Shown: piece after piece, positions 56,651-64,000 of the stretch
Layout of the letters: each line of letters opens with the position of its first letter
Position numbering within the stretch: the first letter of the stretch is position 1
DNA from: Siphonodentalium dalli
Taxonomy: Eukaryota; Mollusca; Scaphopoda; Gadilida; Siphonodentaliidae
Assembly (NCBI GenBank): GCA_032622095.1
Contig: CP136068.1
Coordinates: 51,950,443 to 52,014,442, forward strand
Direction of reading: 5' to 3'
Length of the DNA: 64,000 nucleotides
Made by a program: the position numbers and the translations under genes
Notes under the pieces: model-generated
What the model was told of the DNA's origin: nothing
What the model saw: only the letters and a program-made list of their open reading frames with translations
The model's database searches: none

Positions 56651-57150
56651 TGTATAATGTCTGAGGATAACAGTTCAGATGTTGTCTATTTGTTACAGTG
56701 AACACATGGAAATGTGAAACATCAAAATCATCAAAAGTATAAACATTGATTGACTGAAAATTTATTGAGACACTGGCTAGCCAATGAATCATTTCAACAC
56801 TGCGACCATGCTAGGTCACACGGATATGGTGACTTGCCACAAGTAGGCCAGCCAAAGGCTCTCATCCAAAATATCTCCAAAGAGTGCTGACCACGGACGG
56901 AAGTATCCTTGGATATTTAAGCAAACTATAGCTGAAGGATCAGGCTACTGCACTTGCATATCTGTGTAGTCATGGAACAGGGAAGCCCATTCAGCAAAAA
57001 AGTGATTGCAAAGAAACGGACACAATTGTCGCCGAAATAACGACAGAGTACCGGTATGAATTGATGGAGATCGCCATTCGACAATGGGAACTCAGGCTTC
57101 AAGATTCGACGAGAATCACCAAATCGATTCCCAATTTGCAGTGCTTTATG

Positions 57151-57540
57151 ACTAACATGATTCAGCATTTGATTCTCGTAAAATTAAATGTATTTTGAGC
57201 CCTGAAAAACTTGAAATGAAAATCCTTGGTGCCCAATCTTGTGTCAGATAATCCTAGTCCCCAATCAAACCAGTTGCACGATTCGTAGCAACCGACACTG
57301 TCAGTAATACTGGACAGGCATGTAAAGAACGAGACTATTCAAGAGACTAACATGATTCAGCATTTGATTCTCGTAAAATTAAATGTATTTTGAGCCCTGG
57401 AACTTGAAATGAAAATCCTTGGTGCCCAATCTTGTGTCAGATAATCCTAGTCCCCAATCAAACCAGTTGCACGATTCGTAGCAACCGACACTGTCAGTAA
57501 TACTGGACAGGCATGTAAAGAACGAGACTATTCAAGAGAC
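57151..57540 (+). repeat. 195-bp direct tandem duplication
   Basis: ACTAACATGATTCAGCATTT begins at 57151 and again at 57346. The copies are nearly identical and differ by a small deletion (CTGAAAAACTT versus CTGGAACTT). The junction repeats AAGAGACTAACATG. No coding content. Confidence 0.9.
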
Positions 57541-58685
57541 ACAGCATTATTTGAACACAGGCCATATAATACTATATGTTATAACAAACATAATCTCATT
57601 GTTTCTAACGATTGTTCCGATGATACAATGAGGTAAAGAAAATGGAATCCCAAGAACAGGGTCAAAATTGCAAATAAATATCTTGAAGACGATGTAACGT
57701 TCGTTACGTTCCAAGTATCCAAATACGAGCCCTCATGTTAATAGTAATGCATACGGGCTAGCTAAGATTTGCAAATATTAATCGGTAAGCACAATTAATT
57801 ATAACGACATGTTGTATATGTACAATGATGTTCTGTGATAATCATTATCCAAATGTCGGTTAAGTTCCAGTCGCTCAACTTCAACTTACAATTAGTTGAG
57901 GGAAAAGAAATTTCATTAATACAAGTTCTATCTTGTTTATGAATACATGTAAATTATCGTCAAAGGAGACATTTCTGTCCTGGCCAACTTTCTGCGCACT
58001 AACAGAGCTGTTGCATATACGATGAGGTAGTGTACACGAAATAAACGTAGCGAGAAGTCGGCTTCATGAAATAGAGTTAGCACGAAATTAGGATACTTCG
58101 CATACCGTACCACGTGGACTCCGAAATCGGACGATTCATGCCACCATATATGTTGCACAATAATGCAATATAGGTTTGCTACAAGTAAACGATGTGCGTC
58201 TGTAGTCATTGTCAAAATGGCCATCAATGGCGAAGTTCTCAACATGATTTTGTCGATTCCAATCCCAAAATTTTCGAGATAAAATGTGTCGATAAAAACA
58301 CGGAATTTTTATAAATTGCGTTGCGCATACTATGAAACGAAGAGTTTCAGCGCGTACTTAAAAAATATTAAACGACCGGGTAAGCAACGGATAAATTTCA
58401 AGTTTGTTATCAACAATAAATATTGAGTTGATAAACTCGCAATAGAGAAATACTTCCTTTAGTTAAAACCACGTCTGATAGGTCCAAGGAGAGAAATAAA
58501 ACTGGCTAGATGAATTGTTAGAGTGCGGGATTTGCACGGGACGCATTCATGCGTGGGCTAATCCGAGCGCTGATTGACCGGAGTATGGCAATAAACGGAC
58601 AATAAATTTTAACCCTCCTGATAACACAAGGCCGAGGATAATAATCCATATAGTTCAGTTGAAGGGCTTCTCCTTGGCGGAAAAA

Positions 58686-59015
58686 TCAGTGCCCTGCTTG
58701 AGTGCGCTAATGGCTAAATTCTAACAAATCTTATTATCGGCTGTAGTTCTGTGTTTATTACACATCTCGTACTTATAACTGGATAAATTCTGACAGTAGA
58801 ATAATTCAGATATAGTGTCAGAAGCTGCTGGAAACTCGAGCTAGACCTACATCAAGTGTTTGCACAAGCGGATACATGTGGCTTGTTTAATCATGCACGC
58901 AATTAAGTTCATTTCCCTGGCAATGGGTGTACAAGTGTGTAAATGCATTTATCATGTTTTATAGAACTTTAGTCGACCAAAATTGGGTTAAATGATGTTG
59001 AAGTGTTTTATAAAG
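58686..59015. other. Intronic noncoding spacer
   Basis: Nothing recognised between the 6.26 kb element and the next MITE. Confidence 0.5.
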
Positions 59016-59298
59016 CTACTACGAGATAAATCGTAGTCTGCACCTGGGACAAAATTTACCAGTGGTCATCGCTGGTGCCAGCTACGAGTTATCTCGTAGG
59101 TAAATAAATATTATGTTTTCGACGTTTTAATTTACCACGTCTTATACACGATATGCTTGTACCTGTATACCACTCTTCATCATCTAAGTCGTTGAAAACG
59201 TAATTGTATTTACCTACGAGATAACTCGTAGCTGGCACCAGCAATGAAACACTGATAAATTCCATCCCAGTTGCCGACTACGAGTTATCTCGTAGTAG
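59016..59298. mobile_element. 283-bp MITE with 92-nt TIRs made of 'CTACGAG' palindromes
   Basis: Left arm 59016-59107 and right arm 59207-59298 are inverted copies, with a centre of about 100 bp. Each arm holds two copies of the palindrome CTACGAGTTATCTCGTAG (59082-59099, 59214-59231 and 59278-59295 are perfect; 59019-59034 is degenerate) separated by GGCA-CTGG-type sequence and a shared TGGTGCCAG. Beyond the right arm, CGGCAGTGAACGTGTTAA (about 59437-59453) is the inverse of the edge motif seen in the related copies at 40.6 and 51.6 kb, so the full repeat may extend to about 59456. Confidence 0.85.
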
Positions 59299-59714
59299 CC
59301 TTATGACATGTTTCAGCATCATATAACCCAGTATTGGTCGAACCATCACTCTTACATATGTAATACACCAACTACTATCGGCAAAACATGCAATCCCATG
59401 TTGGCATACGGGATGGAATTCCCTATTGGTTTTCGGCAGTGAACGTGTTAATATAATTAAAACACAGAATATGACCCAAAAAATCAACAAATTCATGGTA
59501 GAGATAACAGAAGGATAACATTTGAACCGGAAGTGATACAATGAATGGTATTTACTAAATTAGGAAATAGGACTGGAAATAGTCTTCAATGCTTTTAACA
59601 TCAATTTTTGTTTCTTTCTGTCATCAGATGGATGGCAAATTTCTTTATTTGGAATATTGTTTTCGTTTTGGGAAGACATGACTAAATGCAATTATTCTCT
59701 ATATCATGTGGTTT
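59299..59714. other. Intronic noncoding sequence
   Basis: The left part probably belongs to the preceding repeat. The rest shows nothing recognisable. Confidence 0.4.
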
Positions 59715-59915
59715 AAATTCCGCTTGCAGCCATGTTTTTTGACAAATTTCAGAAAAAAATGATGGCTCCCATCTAGAGGTCACCACATGAAGTTTGGTGA
59801 TGATTAAATGAGGAATGTGGCCTGTAGGGTGTGCCAAAGGAAATTGTTGATGGATGCAATGACTCCAACCCATGGCAATAGCTCAAACTTGACTTCGTCA
59901 CATTGAGCTAACAAT
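59715..59915 (+). repeat. Family A element fragment (3' end)
   Basis: One unit with CAGCCATGTTTTTTGACAAA and CCCATCTAGAGGTCACC is followed by the closing phrase CCAACCCATGGCAATAGCTC and the hairpin ...TTGAGCTAACAA. The 5' part is missing. Confidence 0.65.
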
Positions 59916-59969
59916 GGACTAAAAAATTCCAAACACTTAGTTACAATTTTACTAATGTCATCTGCTTGC

Positions 59970-60130
59970 CTTCAGGACATCTCTTTTGAGGTCTGATGTA
60001 GAGGCTACTTTTAAATTCAAGCGCCTTCCCTTGGCCTCAATTCCACCACCTCCTTTAACCTCGTTATCTCTGAATCCACATTGGTCACATTCTGTTGCCA
60101 TAATGACAGTTTCTTTGAAATGTGGAATGT
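59970..60130 (-). CDS. ZPR1: ZPR1 exon: second half of zinc finger 2, with GC splice donor
   Basis: 161 nt, entering in phase 1 and leaving in phase 0. It encodes (D)IPHFKETVIMATECDQCGFR, DNEVKGGGGIEAKGRRLNLK and VASTSDLKRDVLK. IP(H/Y)FKE(V/T)(I/V)IMAT-x-C-x2-CG-xR-xNEVK is the signature of the second ZPR1 zinc finger, with Cys pair C-x2-C. The acceptor is ATTTTCAG|AC. The donor is AAG|GCAAGC, a GC donor: no GT lies before the in-frame TGA four codons further on, and the junction DVLK|TATSC matches the family. Confidence 0.95.
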
Positions 60131-60859
60131 CTGAAAATACAGGCTTTTTTAATTATGAGAATAGAAAACTTACTAGTTGTGTCAGTTTTACAATCTGAAT
60201 GTACAGAAATTTTATCTTTATAATTTGACATATGGATAATTATGTCCAGTTCAGTGATTAAGGTAGGAAATAGGAAGGTGGAAATAAAATAAGCTATAAC
60301 TTTGGGATTTAAAATCTAATATAAATCTTAAGTAATCGAGGGTGAAATATTTAGCTTTTTGCAGTTCAGGAAAATAATGCAAAATAAGAATCTAATAATA
60401 CAATGTTCGACTCCAAATGACCTCCTCAATAGATATAGATATCTATCTCAATTTGATGATTTTTGGATTGAATAAAATCTGAAACCGAAAAGCAAAAGAA
60501 TCTACCTAATCAGATAGCACATAATCAATGTTTATTTCTAAACACCCGAAAAATGCCATGAATCTTCGTCTAAAAGATATATGTAATGTATGTAAAAAAT
60601 CTAATTTTGATATTACCAGTAAAATAATTTTGTAATATTTAAAGATATATTTCCTCTTCGAAGTCCTTTCTGCAAGGATTGAATTTGAGGAACTACAACA
60701 AAATCCAATATACCGTAACCTAGTCAGGACATTTATCTTGTGATTTTGACGGATACGAAAATTTAACTAATGAGTGAACAAGACAAATGTTTCTGTAATG
60801 AAATGAAGACAACAGTAAAACTGTAACACCTCATATCGGTATTTGGAAAAGTAGCTTAC
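60131..60859. other. ZPR1 intron, nothing else seen
   Basis: This 729-bp AT-rich intron (phase 1) has donor ATAG|GTAAGC. No repeat family was recognised. Confidence 0.7.
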
Positions 60860-60926
60860 CTATAACAACCATTTTCGTTTGGCAGTTAGCCCCGCACCCT
60901 GGGCATTCAACATGGAAAACTGCCAC
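60860..60926 (-). CDS. ZPR1: ZPR1 exon: first half of zinc finger 2
   Basis: 67 nt (22 codons plus one base): VAVFHVECPGCGANCQTKMV then VI. It supplies the first Cys pair of zinc finger 2 (ECPGCG, C-x2-C), followed by C-x-TKM, where vertebrate ZPR1 has C-x2-C and TNM. The acceptor is CAAATACAG|GTG and the donor G|GTAAGC. Spliced to the next exon it reads VVIDIPHFK. Confidence 0.93.
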
Positions 60927-62171
60927 CTGTATTTGGTTAAACATAATATTTTAACTGAAAAATCATGGAAAATTAAACTTTTATGCAGTTTAAACGTTCT
61001 CAGCTTCAATATATTCATCAGACATACAACTTGAGGTATACTAAGATGAATATATATACCGTTGAAATGAATATATCAAAGTGGATGAATATCCTGATAG
61101 ATCTGAACCAAGCTCTGGATAAAAGTTTTTTTGACAAATCTATCCCCAGCCCTAAATATACAACAGCCTTTATTTTCCTAGAATTAGGGCAAGTTTGAGC
61201 TATGACCAGATTGAATACTTATTTGGATACATAAAATAGTGGTGAACGTTTTATTGTTACCAGAAACTGTTAAATTTTTTAGCCAGCTTTTCATATTCAT
61301 GTACAAAAGGAGAATAGTTCTACCTATTTTGAACAGATAGAAAACAGTCAAACAATTGATCTCATTTGAACAGTTGAATCACCTCAAATTGAGTTCATTG
61401 TATTCTTTGTTGAATTATTTAATTATAGCTAGCAACAGACGAGAATCAGAAAACTAGTACCAGTAGTATGGTCGTAAGGGAGATCGGTAGTATGGTCGTT
61501 AGGCAGTTAGATCCAGAAGAATTTGGTAAAGAAGCCGTTTGGGTCTCAAAATGTGCGGGCTGGTTTGTAAAACTACATATACAATGTATGCTAAAATCCA
61601 CTTTGGAGAAAATTACCAATACAACTTGACGTCCAAAATAACAGTTGGTATCGGAAAATGCTGAATTTCTGTAGTGGTAGCACCAATTAATGCCAAATTT
61701 GTAATAAATTGAATTATACACAAACAATGCTTAGTCATAAGCCATATCTGTAGAAAGTGAGTACCAAAATGGCCACTAAAATGGACAAAATCGAATGAAA
61801 TTTACATTTTGTGCAAAATTGAATAGTTAGTCCAATAAGATTGATCAAACGCTCGAATTATGTGAGGAAGAATGATTGCAGAGTATAAGAGAAACTTTTG
61901 ATCAAAGATGTGTGAAATCTCTCTAATGTATCTCATGAGAGCAAGCGAAAGCAGGGTCTTCTACGACAGTTAAATCTGGACTTTTGGGTGACCAGAAACA
62001 GAAAATTAACACAGTTTTATCTGTACTTGATATGTGCATAATTAGACAGTTAAATATAGAATACACACATAGTGTTTCTGAATACCAAATTTACACCACG
62101 AGTGGGATTAGTGATTTACTGCACGTTCTTTAGTGAGTGCGATAAATTATCAAACCCACGAGTGATATTTG
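60927..62171. other. ZPR1 intronic noncoding sequence
   Basis: No exon or clear repeat was recognised in this part of the 1,658-bp intron (60927-62584). Confidence 0.55.
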
Positions 62172-62545
62172 TCAACTCTGCAACAAATGAGTGGACAAAA
62201 CTTTTTCCATATGGATATCCCTTCCCACATGGTGGTTCATAAGTATACCAAACATCATTAAAACCTGTGCCATGTGAATATCCCTTCCCACATGGTGGTT
62301 CATAAGTATACCAAACATCATTAAAACCTGTTCCATGTGAATATCCCTTCCCACATGGTGGTTCATAAGTATACCAAACATCATTAAAACCTGTTCCATG
62401 TGAATATCCCTTCCCACATGGTGGTTCATAAGTATACCAAACATCATTGAAATCTGACCTACAATGACTGAGATAGAGAGCTCCAAGCTGTCACGGATGG
62501 ATGGACAAACAGATGCATGGAACCCATTCATATACCCCCCCACCA
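62172..62545 (-). repeat. 63-bp tandem repeat element, four units
   Basis: CCCTTCCCACATGGTGGTTC starts at 62219, 62282, 62345 and 62408, exactly 63 bp apart and almost identical. Since 63 is a multiple of three, the minus strand stays open (a 123-codon frame with a 21-residue repeat, MMFGILMNHHVGRDIHMEQV); I do not consider it a gene. To the right, GGATGGATGGACAAACAGAT resembles the GGAC-rich closing tracts of the other array elements, in reverse orientation. Confidence 0.85.
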
Positions 62546-62584
62546 GATAATTACAGTTAGAATAAGATTTATCTGAAATCTCAC

Positions 62585-62626
62585 CTCTTCTTTGGCATTG
62601 AATAACTTTCCAAGTTCACTTTGGCC
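62585..62626 (-). CDS. ZPR1: ZPR1 42-nt exon
   Basis: 14 codons in phase 0, GQSELGKLFNAKEE, corresponding to the acidic, poorly conserved linker before zinc finger 2. The acceptor is CCGTTGCAG|GGC and the donor GAG|GTGAGA. The junction KEE|VAVFHVECP suits the family (acidic residues then V-x-F-x3-CP). The exon is short, and its acceptor is only 16 nt from a 213-nt palindrome. Confidence 0.82.
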
Positions 62627-62642
62627 CTGCAACGGAAATAAT

Positions 62643-62855
62643 CAAGCCTTGAAATAGGGTGTCTGTCATTTGCAGAATGAGGTCCCCAGAGGGTGAATTT
62701 AGTGATGCTACCCCACATAGCGGGCTAGCATCACCAAATTCACCCTCTGGGAGGGTGAATTTGGTGATGCTAGCCCGCTATGTGGGGTAGCACCACTAAA
62801 TTCACCCTCTGGGGACCTCATTCTGCAAATGACAGACACCCTATTTCAAGGCTTG
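62643..62855. repeat. 213-nt almost perfect palindrome (foldback element)
   Basis: Arms 62643-62747 and 62751-62855 (105 nt each) are separated by TGG. I find one mismatch (GATGCTACC versus GGTGCTACC). Each arm itself contains an inner inverted pair (GGGTGAATTTAGTGATGC and GCATCACCAAATTCACCC), making a palindrome of palindromes. The outer ends are CAAGCCTTGAAATAGGGTGT and inverse. A truncated relative is at 36366-36508. Confidence 0.93.
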
Positions 62856-62904
62856 GAAATAATAATGAAGCCAATGTAAACATTATCATAATATAATAGA
62901 TAAC

Positions 62905-63112
62905 TCAGGCTGGATAACTGGGTTTTATCTTATCAGGGTGTAAACACCGTTTAGTTAACTGGGTATTATCTTAACAAGGTGTAAACATTATCAATCAGAT
63001 AACTGGGTATTATCTTAACAGGGTGTAAACATCATTTAGATAACTGGGTATTATCTTAACAGGGTGTAAACATTATCATTTAGATAACTGGGTATTATCT
63101 TAACAGGGTTTT
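62905..63112. repeat. Minisatellite of about 40-57 bp, five units
   Basis: GATAACTGGGTATTATCTTA followed by ACAGGGTGTAAACAT recurs five times with variable spacing (near 62911, 62958, 62999, 63040 and 63082). It is intronic. Confidence 0.85.
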
Positions 63113-63199
63113 TCTGCTTGTATTATCATATCAACCCTACAGATGTAGAATAGACCATTCCAATATATATATGGTATATACATTTTTGTAAGAGCAATC

Positions 63200-63375
63200 A
63201 ATGCATACATCATTCATTTTGCAAAGTAGCATTACAATTACAAGCATTACAATTGCCAGAACAATCATTATAATTACCATTACAATTATCATTACATGCA
63301 TTACAACTACAATTAAAATTACCATTACAAGCATTACAATTACCATTACTTGCCATTTTTGCATTAAAATTATCA
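63200..63375. repeat. Degenerate ATTACAATTACC simple repeat
   Basis: ATTACAATTAC, CATTACAA and ATTATCATTAC words fill this stretch. They give spurious frames on both strands (I/T-rich on plus, V/M-rich on minus). It is intronic. Confidence 0.85.
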
Positions 63376-63608
63376 TTACTTTCAGTGCGATAGGTTTAAA
63401 ATTAAAAAATAAAGTCTGTGTTCGCGGTCTCCCTGCCTACTCAAAAGTCATGCTGACCCTAATTTTTTATTCAATTTTCTTTTATAAATTATAAACGAAT
63501 GTTTATTTTCTTGGAACAAGATTAGAGAAATATAGCTATGACAGCACTTTCTATGGATTCACAACTACTGTTGCTAATGTTGGACAAATTCGTTTACAAA
63601 ATACTCAC

Positions 63609-63670
63609 AGGATCATTGTATTGTTTTAAACTTCCACTTGTAACATAACCATCATTATTCATGAAAGCTA
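63609..63670 (-). CDS. ZPR1: Tentative ZPR1 upstream exon
   Basis: 62 nt, entering in phase 1 and leaving in phase 0. It would encode AFMNNDGYVTSGSLKQYNDP ahead of GQSELGKLF. The donor CCT|GTGAGT is strong and the acceptor ATATTCTCAG|TA good. I cannot match this peptide to a conserved ZPR1 block; the linker between the two ZPR1 repeats is variable. Support is therefore the splice sites, the open frame and the position only. Confidence 0.45.
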
Positions 63671-64000
63671 CTGAGAATATAGTTGATAAAGTAAATCAAG
63701 TAATTCAAAAAAATAATGCCAAAGGAAATACATCACTTAATATTACACATTACAAAAAAACAACATATCCAGCTAAAAAAAAGATGCATTACTTTGAATT
63801 ACATGTAATACATAAAAGGACCCATTACACATTACTTTCCATTACTTGAGAAAAACAAATCCATTGTAATGCATTAATATTACTCATTACAAAAAAAACA
63901 ACATTTCCAGATAAACAAAGATGATTAATTCCAGAATAGAAAATCCGGAAAAAAAATATGATTGAACACTCCGTTGAAGGCCCTCATAGCAGTGAACATC
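63671..64000. other. Right-edge noncoding sequence
   Basis: More ATTACACATTAC-type simple sequence and a near-duplicate pair, CATTACAAAAAAAACAACAT at about 63749 and 63886. It is presumably ZPR1 intron, since the N-terminal ZPR1 exons are outside the window. Confidence 0.5.

Larger units (their letters stand above)
52426..58685. mobile_element. 6.26 kb TIR element without recognisable proteins
   Basis: Left terminus TTTTTCCGCCAAGGAGAAGC continues with CCTTCAACTGAACTATATGG, and its exact reverse complement ends at 58685. The perfect match is about 44 bp. The interior is compositionally heterogeneous. There is a GC-rich part with repeats (52.8-54.7 kb), a part with diverged tandem units carrying GCAATATAAA (54.65-55.35 kb), palindromes rich in GGGAGACATT (56.5 kb) and a 195-bp tandem duplication (57.15-57.54 kb). 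No transposase, integrase or polymerase motif was recognised. No target duplication was found. It fills most of the ZPR1 intron 49857-59969. Confidence 0.7.

Noticed and set aside
62172-62543. 123-codon frame with a 21-residue repeat
   Set aside because: It is a product of a 63-bp tandem repeat, not a gene.
63137-63494. 79- and 97-codon hydrophobic frames (V/M- or I/T-rich)
   Set aside because: They come from an ATTAC simple repeat read in two directions, not membrane proteins.

Overview
The window is eukaryotic (spliced genes, GT-AG introns, many transposable elements) and AT-rich. It is most probably from a lophotrochozoan, and I favour a bivalve mollusc. That call is an inference from its repeat families (arrays built on 'GGGCCATAACTC'- and 'AAGATGGC'-type units closed by a '...TGAGCTAAAAA' hairpin) and from an APE-type LINE that carries a 2A-like peptide and a PHD finger.

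Two host genes are recognisable, both on the minus strand and arranged head to tail. RBM7 (RNA-binding subunit of the nuclear exosome targeting complex) is complete. Exon 1 is at 18723-18809, exon 2 at 5108-5800, and one 12.9 kb phase-0 intron lies between them; the product is 259 aa. Upstream of it, the C-terminal half of ZPR1 (zinc-finger protein ZPR1) is spread over seven clear exons and one tentative exon between 33408 and 63670. Its 5' half lies beyond the right edge. One ZPR1 intron uses a GC donor.

Nearly everything else is mobile or repetitive DNA. 1-4.9 kb, downstream of RBM7: a long near-perfect palindrome and two tandem-array elements. 5.8-18.7 kb, the RBM7 intron: array elements, two NRF-1-site-bearing hairpin-headed elements, several MITE-like inverted-repeat elements and a broken LINE antisense to RBM7. 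19-26 kb: a hAT-like MITE with an 8-bp target duplication, a 42-bp minisatellite of about 37 copies, and a 343-bp tandem duplication. 26.7-33.3 kb: a head-to-tail train of four hairpin-headed elements, part of which has been copied in a recent 2.1 kb tandem duplication ending just beyond the ZPR1 stop codon. 33.5-64 kb, the ZPR1 introns: a broken LINE in the sense orientation with a 2A-like sequence, a 2.3 kb TIR element, a pogo-like MITE with a TA duplication, a MITE built of 'TTCGG' motifs, a 6.3 kb TIR element, a palindrome-rich MITE, and a 213-nt palindrome that ends 16 nt from a ZPR1 splice acceptor.

No tRNA, rRNA, CRISPR or prokaryotic feature was seen. The most interesting signals concern the repeats. 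Distinct families carry arrays of motifs matching known transcription-factor consensus sites (NRF-1, ERR/NR5A, YY1). Unrelated tandem cores share the same terminal hairpins. The 42-bp minisatellite looks derived from the terminal repeat of a MITE found elsewhere in the window.
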